Translations under genes and position numbers: made by a program
Assembly: GCA_041391665.1 (NCBI GenBank)
Contig: JAWKNO010000001.1
Span: forward strand, 2,542,001 to 2,606,000
Direction of reading: 5' to 3'
Length of the DNA stretch: 64,000 nt
Source: Bacteroidia bacterium
GTDB taxonomy: Bacteria; Bacteroidota; Bacteroidia; J057
Notes under the pieces: generated by a model
What the model was told of the DNA's origin: nothing
What the model saw: the letters and a program-made list of their open reading frames with translations, nothing else
Databases searched by the model: none
Shown: one piece after another, positions 9,501 to 17,624 of the stretch
Layout of the letters: each line of letters starts with the position of its first letter
Position numbering within the stretch: position 1 is the stretch's first letter

Positions 9501-10529
9501 CTAATTGTTATCAATAAGTACCTGAAGACTGAAATTTACAATTTCACCCATCGATTTACAGGAGAGGAATCGATTGTCCTTGTAATGTTCTGCAAGCTCT
9601 TCTTTGAGTTGACTTACATATTCGGGACGCGACAACCGCGAATAAACCATATACTTCATCAGGTCCTTGATCTGCTGGGTGGAATATCTGATCCGACTTG
9701 CGATCATCGCCCGCTCTTCCTTCTGATACTGTCTGACTGTCGTCGGATTCATGTGCTTTAGCCCAACATCAATGATGGCCATGTTCTGCTTGAAATACTG
9801 CGGCATATAAATGCTTTTCCTGGGCTCATACGACTGCTGGTCAAAGTCAATCGCCCTGATCCGGTAGTGGACATCTTCAAAGTCAGGCATAATCTCCACT
9901 ACATAGTTGCTGGAATGCATGTCTCCCAGCAGCCGGACAAAACATCTTTCATTAAATTTGACAAACTCTTTGGCTAGCCGGATTTCATTGGCAACTTTAC
10001 CCTGAAGCAAATACTGTGTGATAAATTCCTGCCCCGGAATCCCCGCGATATGTTCCTCAATCAAGGTATCCTGATCCAATACATAACTGATCCGGTTGGG
10101 GGACAACAAGTGCTCCAGTTCCAGCCCGTATATACGTGAAGCGTCAGCAGTTTTTATGTAAAAATAGTCGAAGTTGTCGTTGATTTTGTTGACGATACGC
10201 ACGCGAAAAGGCTGCGAATTTCCATATAGACAAAGGTCTATTCTGTCTACATACAGGTGCTCCATGACAGATAAATCTCCGTTTGCCTTCAGGATTGCAT
10301 AGATCTCTTTCAAAGCCAGATTGATATGCTTCAAATCGTCCTGAGCGTACATCATCGACAGCCAATGTGTATCGTTTCCAAACTTGTCATACAGGGTTAC
10401 CCCTTCGCTGGAGCGAAGCAAATCGGAATATAAAATCGGAAGCCTCATATCCCTTCCGTAGTTCCTGAGGTATCTCCGCAACCCGTTATCCACGGGATAG
10501 GAAATCTTTTTTTCAACAATTCGAGCCAT
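9501..10529 (-). CDS. Protein-kinase-fold phosphotransferase-like protein
   Basis: A 342-aa soluble protein with no signal peptide. Two motifs place it in the kinase-like (aminoglycoside phosphotransferase/HipA-type) fold. The catalytic-loop-like GDMHSSNY at 202-209 has Asp203, His205 and Asn208, and RAIDFDQQ at 225-232 supplies the metal-binding Asp228/Asp230. Upstream, YFYIKTAD holds Lys126 as a candidate ATP-binding lysine, with YGLELEHLL as the following helix containing a Glu. IEEHIAGIPGQEF at about 157-169 would be the hinge. Substrate unknown: a small molecule or a protein are both possible. It is first in the operon with the TRIC channel and lipoprotein genes. Confidence 0.6.
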   Translation of the reverse strand: MARIVEKKISYPVDNGLRRYLRNYGRDMRLPILYSDLLRSSEGVTLYDKFGNDTHWLSMMYAQDDLKHINLALKEIYAILKANGDLSVMEHLYVDRIDLCLYGNSQPFRVRIVNKINDNFDYFYIKTADASRIYGLELEHLLSPNRISYVLDQDTLIEEHIAGIPGQEFITQYLLQGKVANEIRLAKEFVKFNERCFVRLLGDMHSSNYVVEIMPDFEDVHYRIRAIDFDQQSYEPRKSIYMPQYFKQNMAIIDVGLKHMNPTTVRQYQKEERAMIASRIRYSTQQIKDLMKYMVYSRLSRPEYVSQLKEELAEHYKDNRFLSCKSMGEIVNFSLQVLIDNN

Positions 10530-10587
10530 GGGATTAAGTTACAATCTCAGGCGAAGGAATCAAAAGTTGAATAAGGATTCCGAGAAT

Positions 10588-10616
10588 TTTGCTTTACTTT
10601 GGGTCTGATATTTTTG
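10588..10616 (+). promoter_or_regulatory. Candidate Bacteroidota sigma-type promoter for the SGNH/MBOAT operon
   Basis: In the 216-nt divergent gap, TTTG at 10588-10591 and TATTTTTG at 10609-10616 match the Bacteroidota -33 TTTG and -7 TAnnTTTG consensus with a 17-nt spacer. This is slightly shorter than usual. It points at the SGNH hydrolase gene starting at 10746 and would leave a leader of about 120 nt. Consensus match only. Confidence 0.35.
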
Positions 10617-10745
10617 TTAATTGGGTAATTGTACAGGGTATGTGATTTTTGGGGATTCTGGCACTAGATTTGAGACGGAATTAGCATTTGATCCAACCCA
10701 GCAGAGACACACCCATCATCTCGTACGCTTCAAGCTAAGTATCCA

Positions 10746-12284
10746 ATGACGTTAGGATCCAAAAGCCGTTCTCTTTCCCTCCTGTTAATAATCGGTATTT
10801 TCTGTTTTTCTGCAGGAATAGCTCAGCCTATGGCAAAGGTTGAAAAAATACCTGAGTATTCTTTTATAAGAGAAGAGATCAATCAGATCGACAATTCCTA
10901 TAAAGGACTGAAAAACTTCTACGACCGGTTGATGTTGCTGGAACAAGGTCGTACCCGCACAGTAAATATTGTCCATATCGGCGATTCTCATATTCAGGCT
11001 GACTGGTTTTCCGGAATGGTTCGCGCAAAACTTCAGGCTAAGTTTGGCTCCGCAGGGCGAGGACTCGTATTTCCCTATAGTGTGGCAAAAACCAACAGTC
11101 CTACCGATATCAAATCGTATAGCAACGCCCGCTGGGATGCCCGCCGCAATGTGAATACCTATGGTTCTATGCCTATCGGCATCAGCGGCATCAGCCTGAA
11201 AACTTATGACAGTAATTTTTTCCTGAAACTGGAAATCGCCAGTTACCCTGAAAAAATAGACTACCGGTTTAATAAAATCACGCTGTTTACCGACAAAGGA
11301 CCGCAAAATTTTGATGTCAAAATCAACAGCCCGTCCAATACTCCCACCTACCGCCCGCCGGTTCCTACCCTTACGGCAAATCCTTCCCGCATTTCAGCCG
11401 AAACAGATGTCTATCACGAAGTGCAACCCGGGGAGTCTCTCGGGATTATTTCGGCTATGTACAAAGTGCCAATTGAAGAACTGCGAAAAAATAACCAAAT
11501 AGAAGGTAGTCTGATTTATGCCGGACAGAAACTACTGGTAAAACAGACAAAAGTCCTTCGGGGAAATTCGGAACTTTCTTCCCAAAATGGAGATGATTTA
11601 TTCCTGAAAGATTTGGGTGCACCCAGAGGAGAAAACTATCGCACGGGCGGCGGTCGTTTTGTAAGTACCGTCTATTTGCCCGAACCGGTCAATACCGTAT
11701 ATCTTCGCGGCGAAAAAAATAAAGAATCCCAGCGCGAAGCGACCATTTACGGAATGGTGCTCGAAAACTACGACCAGTCAGGGATCTTGTACCATACGAT
11801 CGGCGTCAATGGCGCCCGGTTTGAGAACTATAATACGTCTACTTATTTTATGGATCAGTTGCAAATGCTGAAACCTGATCTCATTATCATTTCTCTCGGT
11901 ACCAATGAAACAATCGGTGAAGGTTTTAATCGTACCGCGTTTTTCCGTCAGATGGATGAATTGGTACATACACTGGAACAGTATACACCCAACGCAGATA
12001 TTTTGATTACCACGCCTCCCGATGCTATGAGAGCCAGTCGGTATGTCAACCATAATATTTCGCAGGCCCGTGATCTGATACAGGAATATATCATGGCCAA
12101 TGATCTCTCCTCCTGGAATTTTTATGATGTAATGGGTGGCGAAGGTGCAATTCAGAACTGGTACAGCTCAGGTTTGGCTCAAAAAGATCATCTTCACCTG
12201 ACCCGTACAGGATATGAACTTCAGGGAGTTCTCCTTTATGAGGCTTTAATGAAAGGATATGGAGCTTACAGGGCTAATAGATAA
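10746..12284 (+). CDS. SGNH/GDSL hydrolase with internal LysM domain
   Basis: A 512-aa exported enzyme. A signal peptide (SLLLIIGIFCFSAGIAQ) precedes an SGNH esterase domain: block I VHIGDSHIQADWF with Ser81, the block-III-like SLGTNE, and the terminal DHLHLT with Asp481 and His484 as the remaining triad members. A LysM peptidoglycan/glycan-binding module is inserted at about residues 221-267 (VYHEVQPGESLGIISAMYKV ... YAGQKLLV). It probably removes or transfers acyl groups on a cell-wall or surface glycan in the periplasm. The last 26 nt overlap the MBOAT acyltransferase gene, so the two are likely translated together and work as an O-acylation pair, as in AlgI/AlgJ-like systems. Confidence 0.88.
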   Translation: MTLGSKSRSLSLLLIIGIFCFSAGIAQPMAKVEKIPEYSFIREEINQIDNSYKGLKNFYDRLMLLEQGRTRTVNIVHIGDSHIQADWFSGMVRAKLQAKFGSAGRGLVFPYSVAKTNSPTDIKSYSNARWDARRNVNTYGSMPIGISGISLKTYDSNFFLKLEIASYPEKIDYRFNKITLFTDKGPQNFDVKINSPSNTPTYRPPVPTLTANPSRISAETDVYHEVQPGESLGIISAMYKVPIEELRKNNQIEGSLIYAGQKLLVKQTKVLRGNSELSSQNGDDLFLKDLGAPRGENYRTGGGRFVSTVYLPEPVNTVYLRGEKNKESQREATIYGMVLENYDQSGILYHTIGVNGARFENYNTSTYFMDQLQMLKPDLIIISLGTNETIGEGFNRTAFFRQMDELVHTLEQYTPNADILITTPPDAMRASRYVNHNISQARDLIQEYIMANDLSSWNFYDVMGGEGAIQNWYSSGLAQKDHLHLTRTGYELQGVLLYEALMKGYGAYRANR

Positions 12285-14073
12285 TCTAAAAGAATATTTG
12301 GTCTATAATCCGGAAAAACCGCTGATGTTCAACAGTGGTGCTTTTCTGTTTATATTCCTGATTTTCCTGGGGTTTTATATCGTTCTGGCTGACCGTAAGA
12401 CGCTTCGTGTTGTTTATGTTCTGGCATTTTCTCTCTTTTTCTACTACAAATCCAGTGGAATATTTTACCTCCTCCTCGTCGTCTCTACGTTGGTTGACTA
12501 TACGCTGGGACTGCTGATTCATGTCTATCACCCGGGGCACAGGCATATCCGAAACCGACTCGTATTTCCCGGCGTGCGGATGAATGTGATCGATCTTTCC
12601 CTTGAGTTTACGATCACCCCGATCAAACGCCTGGGAGCATTTTATGAGTTCCTCGTGAAGGTTACCTTCCGTATCCTTAGTGTTTTTATTACGCTTCTCG
12701 ACCGAATGACTAATGTGTTTATTCGCCCGGAAAGAGAATCCGCCAAACGTAAATTTTACCTCATCCTGAGTATCTGCGCGAATCTTGGCCTGCTGGGCTA
12801 TTTTAAATACACCAATTTTTTCATCGATACGCTCAATACGGTCTCCGGGCTAAATCTCTCTTTTACGCATATTTTCCTTCCGGTCGGGATTTCTTTCTAC
12901 ACCTTCCAGACGATGAGCTATTCCATTGATATCTACCGGAAAAAACTTACGCCGGTGATCAATGTGCTGGATTTCGCCTTTTTTGTCTCCTTTTTCCCCC
13001 AACTTGTCGCCGGCCCTATTGTACGTGCTACTGATTTTATTCCTCAGATCAGGGAAAAAATTCGTGTATCACATGATGATATAGGAAAGGGATTCCTGCT
13101 GATCTGTACCGGCCTGTTTAAAAAAGCGGTGATCTCGGATTATATCAGCATCAACTTCGTTGACCGGGTATTTGAAGATCCTTCGCTTTACTCTGGGTTT
13201 GAAAATCTGATGGGAGTATATGGTTATGCGCTTCAGATTTACTGCGACTTCTCGGGTTATTCTGATATGGCTATTGGGCTGGGACTGCTAATGGGCTTTC
13301 GCCTGCCGGTCAATTTTAATGCTCCCTATCAGTCCAACAGTGTTCAGGAGTTCTGGAGAAGATGGCATATCTCTCTTTCCACCTGGCTGCGCGATTATCT
13401 GTATATTTCTATTGGCGGAAACCGGAGAGGAAAATTCCGGACATATCTCAACCTTTTGATAACCATGGTTTTGGGCGGTCTGTGGCACGGTGCTTCATGG
13501 AAGTTTGTCTTCTGGGGATTTTTGCACGGAATTGCATTGGCTCTCGACCGCGTATCTCAGGATATCAGGGAATTTATTTCCCGAAAGTTTGTAGAGTTTA
13601 TGGACTGGCTGGATGAAAGGGCTTTGCTCAATGAAAAAGGAACCGACACGACCAGCCGCCTGGGCGAAATTATCCGCCAGATTCAATGGTTTATGCAAGG
13701 CTGGATGTCGCTGGTACTAAGTGTTGCACTTCATTTGGGTGGTGTATTTTTCACTTTCCACTTTGTGTGTTTTTGCTGGGTATTTTTCCGGGCAGAATCA
13801 TTCGCCATGGGCTGGGACATGATCTATCAGGTCATTTACAATTTTCAGGGACAAATTGCCTGGCAGGTATTGTTGGGATATAGGGAGGTATTTCTGCTGA
13901 TGTTGCTGGGTTATATTCTTCATTTTGTACCAGATGATGTGGACCTTTTTGTAGAAAAAAGGTTTATTACCTCTCCCATACTTGTAAAATCTCTTGCATT
14001 GGCGCTGGTTATCTGGATGGTGATTCAGACTCGCTCGGCAGATATTCAGCCATTTATTTACTACCAGTTTTGA
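12259..14073 (+). CDS. MBOAT family membrane O-acyltransferase (AlgI-like)
   Basis: A 604-aa polytopic membrane protein. Family hallmarks are FFVSFFPQLVAGPIVRATDF, DFSGYSDMAIGLGLLMGF, the EFWRRWHISLSTWLRDYLYI block, and the catalytic histidine in LGGLWHGASW (His410). These proteins move acyl groups from a cytoplasmic donor across the membrane to extracytoplasmic polysaccharide. The ATG at 12259 is preferred, although it overlaps the SGNH gene by 26 nt. The N-terminal segment LVYNPEKPLMFNSGAFLF is typical of Bacteroidota members; an internal Met at 12325 is the alternative. It is about 100 aa longer than AlgI, partly through an N-terminal insertion at about 95-165 and a charged loop near 450. 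Confidence 0.92.
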   Translation: MELTGLIDNLKEYLVYNPEKPLMFNSGAFLFIFLIFLGFYIVLADRKTLRVVYVLAFSLFFYYKSSGIFYLLLVVSTLVDYTLGLLIHVYHPGHRHIRNRLVFPGVRMNVIDLSLEFTITPIKRLGAFYEFLVKVTFRILSVFITLLDRMTNVFIRPERESAKRKFYLILSICANLGLLGYFKYTNFFIDTLNTVSGLNLSFTHIFLPVGISFYTFQTMSYSIDIYRKKLTPVINVLDFAFFVSFFPQLVAGPIVRATDFIPQIREKIRVSHDDIGKGFLLICTGLFKKAVISDYISINFVDRVFEDPSLYSGFENLMGVYGYALQIYCDFSGYSDMAIGLGLLMGFRLPVNFNAPYQSNSVQEFWRRWHISLSTWLRDYLYISIGGNRRGKFRTYLNLLITMVLGGLWHGASWKFVFWGFLHGIALALDRVSQDIREFISRKFVEFMDWLDERALLNEKGTDTTSRLGEIIRQIQWFMQGWMSLVLSVALHLGGVFFTFHFVCFCWVFFRAESFAMGWDMIYQVIYNFQGQIAWQVLLGYREVFLLMLLGYILHFVPDDVDLFVEKRFITSPILVKSLALALVIWMVIQTRSADIQPFIYYQF

Positions 14074-15290
14074 TTAATCGCTGTATCATCATCGGGGCCG
14101 GCCATGCTGCTGCGCAACTTGCCCCCAGCCTCCGCCAATATGGCTGGACAGGAGAAATTATGGTTATCGGTGAAGAGCCACTCATTCCCTACAATCGCCC
14201 GCCGCTTTCCAAGGAGTTTCTTCAGGGAAAAAAGACAGAAGATCAGATGTTTATCCGCGGTGCTGCTGTTTACGAAAAATCAGACATTCAATTTCTGACC
14301 AATACCCGTGTCGAACATATAGACCGACAAAACAAATCGCTGCGCCTTCATAACGGAGAAACTCTCGCTTATTCCAAACTCGCCATCACAACTGGTGCTT
14401 CTGTGCGAAAACTTCCTGTTCCCGGCGCGACTTTACCCGGCGTATTTTACCTTCGAAATCTCCATGATTCTTCTGCCATCCGCTCTGCCGCAAAACCCGG
14501 AGGGGTAGCCGTTGTCATAGGTGGAGGGTATATCGGACTGGAAACAGCCGCTTCACTTTCTGCTTTGGGCATGAAAGTAAAGCTCTTAGAAACCGCAGAC
14601 CGTTTACTTTCCCGTGTAACCCATCCGATCGTTTCTCAGTTTTATACCCGCATTCATCAGGAAGAAGGGGTTGAAATTCTCACCAGCGAAAAATTGGTGC
14701 AGATAGAAAAAACCGGAAAATCCCTTCAAACCAAAACAGAAAGCGGGACGGAAACAACCTGCGATCTGGTTGTAGCCGGCATAGGGGTGGAGCCTGAAAC
14801 AAACCTCGCCAAAAGCTGTGGGCTTGAAGTGGAAGATGGTATAGTGGTGGATGAATACAGCCAAACCAGTGATCCGGACATCGTGGCGGCAGGAGACTGT
14901 ACCTGGTTTCCCAGCCAGCTGTATGGATACAAAACACGGCTCGAATCTGTGCCCCATGCCACTGACCAGGCCAAATCAGCTGCCGCTACAATCTGTGGGC
15001 AGCAGCATCGCTACGAGGCCCTTCCGTGGTTTTGGTCCGAACAATACGATGTGCGGCTGCAAATTGCCGGGCTTCATCAGGGATACGACGAAGTCGTGGT
15101 GAAAGGTGAGCCGACGGAAGGGCGGAGTTTTACCCTATGGTATCTGAAAGAAGGGAAAGTGATCGCGGCGGATTGTGTTAACCGGCCGAAGGATTTTATT
15201 GTTGCCCGGCAGTTGATTCCGATGCAACGCAGCGTAGCCCCGCATCTGCTGGCAGATGAAGCGTATGATTTGCGGGCGGAGTTAAAATAG
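14070..15290 (+). CDS. Ferredoxin/rubredoxin reductase-type FAD-dependent oxidoreductase
   Basis: A 406-aa two-dinucleotide-domain flavoprotein. The FAD loop is IIGAGHAAAQLAPSL at about residues 7-21. YNRPPLSKEFLQG is typical of the family, and the NAD(P)H loop is VVIGGGYIGLETAASLSALG near 150. The FAD-contacting VAAGDCTWF comes later, and a C-terminal reductase domain carries EQYDVRLQIAGLHQGYD. It transfers electrons from NAD(P)H to a ferredoxin or rubredoxin, for example for a monooxygenase, but no such partner is nearby. The start is a TTG at 14070, overlapping the MBOAT TGA by four nt. No ATG lies at the right place before the GxGxxA loop. The coupling suggests one operon, though the functional link is unclear. 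Confidence 0.88.
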   Translation: MINRCIIIGAGHAAAQLAPSLRQYGWTGEIMVIGEEPLIPYNRPPLSKEFLQGKKTEDQMFIRGAAVYEKSDIQFLTNTRVEHIDRQNKSLRLHNGETLAYSKLAITTGASVRKLPVPGATLPGVFYLRNLHDSSAIRSAAKPGGVAVVIGGGYIGLETAASLSALGMKVKLLETADRLLSRVTHPIVSQFYTRIHQEEGVEILTSEKLVQIEKTGKSLQTKTESGTETTCDLVVAGIGVEPETNLAKSCGLEVEDGIVVDEYSQTSDPDIVAAGDCTWFPSQLYGYKTRLESVPHATDQAKSAAATICGQQHRYEALPWFWSEQYDVRLQIAGLHQGYDEVVVKGEPTEGRSFTLWYLKEGKVIAADCVNRPKDFIVARQLIPMQRSVAPHLLADEAYDLRAELK

Positions 15291-15300
15291 AAAATGTACC

Positions 15301-15498
15301 TTAACGGATCAGGCGCTGTCCTTTGGAGAGCGTGTCGTGCCATACAACCCCTGCGGCAGAGTCAAGCAGAGACTGAGGGGAATCAACCATATTGGTATTG
15401 GCAGCAACAGGAGCCGGCGTTTGAAAAAGCGCATACAGCGTAACCACCAGCAGGCAGATGGAGACGATGAGAGTGATTATGTAGCGCAGCTTTTTCAT
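15301..15498 (-). CDS. Small single-pass membrane or secreted protein
   Basis: A 65-aa ORF from the Met at 15498, opening MKKLRY and then one hydrophobic segment (IITLIVSICLLVVTLYALF) followed by a polar tail (TPAPVAANTNMVDSPQ...). The Met at 15540 would add 14 residues with no signal character. It is convergent with the flavoprotein gene (10-nt gap between stops). No family recognised; hydrophobic N terminus and coding-like composition are the only support. Confidence 0.45.
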   Translation of the reverse strand: MKKLRYIITLIVSICLLVVTLYALFQTPAPVAANTNMVDSPQSLLDSAAGVVWHDTLSKGQRLIR

Positions 15499-15954
15499 AA
15501 TAAGAGGACGACTACGAAGATTACAATCAAAAGTATTCATCCCCTACGAAAGATGACAGAGAAACTGAGCGAACGTGCATATTTACTGAATAAACGTGTC
15601 GTTTGGGTGCGTGAAAGATCAAGTGGGGGGGGGTATGATAAATGCAGAGCCAGGCAGGAATCCTTCGTATCAAATCATATAGATTTTTTTTGTACTTTTT
15701 TAAATGATGTTCTTTGGTTTTGGCAAATGGTATAAAAAAAAATTGCATATAGCTCGGCTGGTGTTTTCGTGTTTGTAAAGATGGAAATTGTGGGACTCTC
15801 TGTCATATTATTGGGCCTGGGGTAAAAATGTTATATTACTCATGTGGGGAGCATGAATCAATTTAAAACAATTTTCTACTTAAGATTTTAGCTGAATAAA
15901 ATTTAACAGAAAAATTGACGGAATATGAAGCGAAAATACTAAAAAACTCATAAA
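15499..15954. other. 455-nt AT-rich intergenic/leader region of the signalling operon
   Basis: No convincing gene is seen. The stretch is AT-rich, contains a nine-G homopolymer at 15625-15633, A/T tracts around 15687-15743, and ends just before the ATG at 15955. It probably carries the promoter of the three-gene operon, but I could not find a clean TTTG/TAnnTTTG pair and do not place it. The + strand ORF at 15337-15735 is judged a shadow. Confidence 0.5.
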
Positions 15955-17613
15955 ATGAAACCCTCAGTCTATCTTATCTGTAACCCAGAACAGGCCCTTA
16001 ATGTATGGTCGTTTGACCCAAAATGTATTTGTGATAGTATAGCGTTTGAAAAATTTGTCAACGAGTCTCATCAACCCAATCTGGTTATTGTAGTTGCCGG
16101 ACTTTCGTGGGAAGGGCGAAACTACACACATCAATATGGCCTGGACCTGATCCCAAGGCTTCGGGTTGAAATGAAATTGACGTGTCCTGTCATTGTTTCC
16201 TGTTTTTCGGATCCGGAAGAACTGGGCATCTCTGACAAAGAAGGCCGATATCGTTTCTGGAAGGATCCCGCAATATCTTATGTTCCTTTGGAAGAGCTTC
16301 CCTCATTGGACTCATCGGCTATTTTAGCCCGGGCAGAAAATCCTTTGGAGGATCGGTTACTGGAAGATATTGTTCATTATCTGTATTCAAAAGAAGGTGT
16401 GGTAAAAGAAATATTTCACTGGCTGCAGAATAGGCTGCTGCAGCATCAGGAGTCTGATCCTACAGAGTATGTCGAATATACATTTCGCAAGCTCATGAGA
16501 GTATTTTCTGAAATCTATCAGGAAAGAATCTACAAGATCAAACTGGATTTGCTGAATATGCTGAAAAAACCCAATATGGAATTTTCTTCCACAGCTTCTT
16601 CTATTGCGACTGCCCTGAACCATGTGTTGAGTTTTATCCAATCCTCCTCAGAGTATAAGCGCGTAAATCGTGAGGCCGAGCCTCAAAGAACAATTGAAGT
16701 GATATATATTGATGATGAACCGGGGCTGGAATTGGTAATGAGCCGAGTCTTATCTTTCGCAAATATAAAGTGTCACTTTTTCTCTGATCCTGACGAAGCA
16801 ATTCGTAAGCTCAAAGAGGATGAGGACAATCATATAAAAGTTGCCATTGTAGATTACAGGTTAAACTATCCGGATGGAAGATTAAGCAGAAAACAAGGAT
16901 ATCACCTTATCGAAGAAATTCTTCAACTTGATAATTATATTTCACTGGTAAGCCTTACCGGATTCGACCACCATCCTTTCAATCCGGATGTACATAAAAA
17001 CCGGGTTGCAATATTTCACAAAGGATATGCACTAAGCAATCAAGCCAATCAAGAACAATTCGATTTTATTACACATATAACAAAAGAAGCAGAAAGAATT
17101 GAAAACCTGTTATTGGGGCTTCCCCGGCTGGATAATCGCAAAAAAGAGTTGTATAAAATCCACCGGAATAGCCCTGATTATGAAAGTGAGGAACGCCGTA
17201 TTAATAAAGCTTCAGAAGAATTTCTCGCAAAGGTCAATGATACAGAAACCGGGAACCAGATTCCAGGTTTTGTGCACCAACAATTCAGGGGAAATCTGAA
17301 CGCAAAGGAAGAAGAAGATAATCTTCAAATGTTTCGATGCAAACTTATTGGAAGGAGAATCACACTGGGGTTATTTCTCTTATTAATTGAGGATTATAAT
17401 ATAAACAATAAAAAGGGATTGTGGCTGACCATTTATAGCCTTTTGACTACGGGCCACAAGGAGGAAAAGGCAGATGAGAGCGGGTTGACCGATTTGTTTA
17501 ATACGCATCTCAAGTTGTCAATACGGAAGGATTATCGCATCAACTCAATACAGAGTAAGGAGATTACAATTGAAGAACGCAACTGGTTGAGAGGCTTAAG
17601 AAACCGATATTAA
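15955..17613 (+). CDS. Response regulator-like protein with central receiver domain
   Basis: A 552-aa soluble protein. The middle (about 246-375) is a receiver domain with every key residue present: acidic pair Asp253/Asp254 in VIYIDDEPG, phosphoacceptor Asp300 in VAIVDYRL, Thr335 in VSLTGF, and Lys356 in FHKGY. Residues 1-125 form an alpha/beta segment (VYLICNPEQALNV ... NLVIVVAGLSWEG ... CPVIVSCFSDPEEL) that could be a second, degenerate receiver. A helical linker (about 135-235) follows. The C-terminal 175 residues are helical, ending in ERNWLRGLRNRY, with no recognised DNA-binding domain. It is first gene of a three-gene operon with a kinase-like partner 11 nt downstream, so it is probably that kinase's phosphorylation target. 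Confidence 0.75.
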   Translation: MKPSVYLICNPEQALNVWSFDPKCICDSIAFEKFVNESHQPNLVIVVAGLSWEGRNYTHQYGLDLIPRLRVEMKLTCPVIVSCFSDPEELGISDKEGRYRFWKDPAISYVPLEELPSLDSSAILARAENPLEDRLLEDIVHYLYSKEGVVKEIFHWLQNRLLQHQESDPTEYVEYTFRKLMRVFSEIYQERIYKIKLDLLNMLKKPNMEFSSTASSIATALNHVLSFIQSSSEYKRVNREAEPQRTIEVIYIDDEPGLELVMSRVLSFANIKCHFFSDPDEAIRKLKEDEDNHIKVAIVDYRLNYPDGRLSRKQGYHLIEEILQLDNYISLVSLTGFDHHPFNPDVHKNRVAIFHKGYALSNQANQEQFDFITHITKEAERIENLLLGLPRLDNRKKELYKIHRNSPDYESEERRINKASEEFLAKVNDTETGNQIPGFVHQQFRGNLNAKEEEDNLQMFRCKLIGRRITLGLFLLLIEDYNINNKKGLWLTIYSLLTTGHKEEKADESGLTDLFNTHLKLSIRKDYRINSIQSKEITIEERNWLRGLRNRY

Positions 17614-17624
17614 TCTTTGATAAA

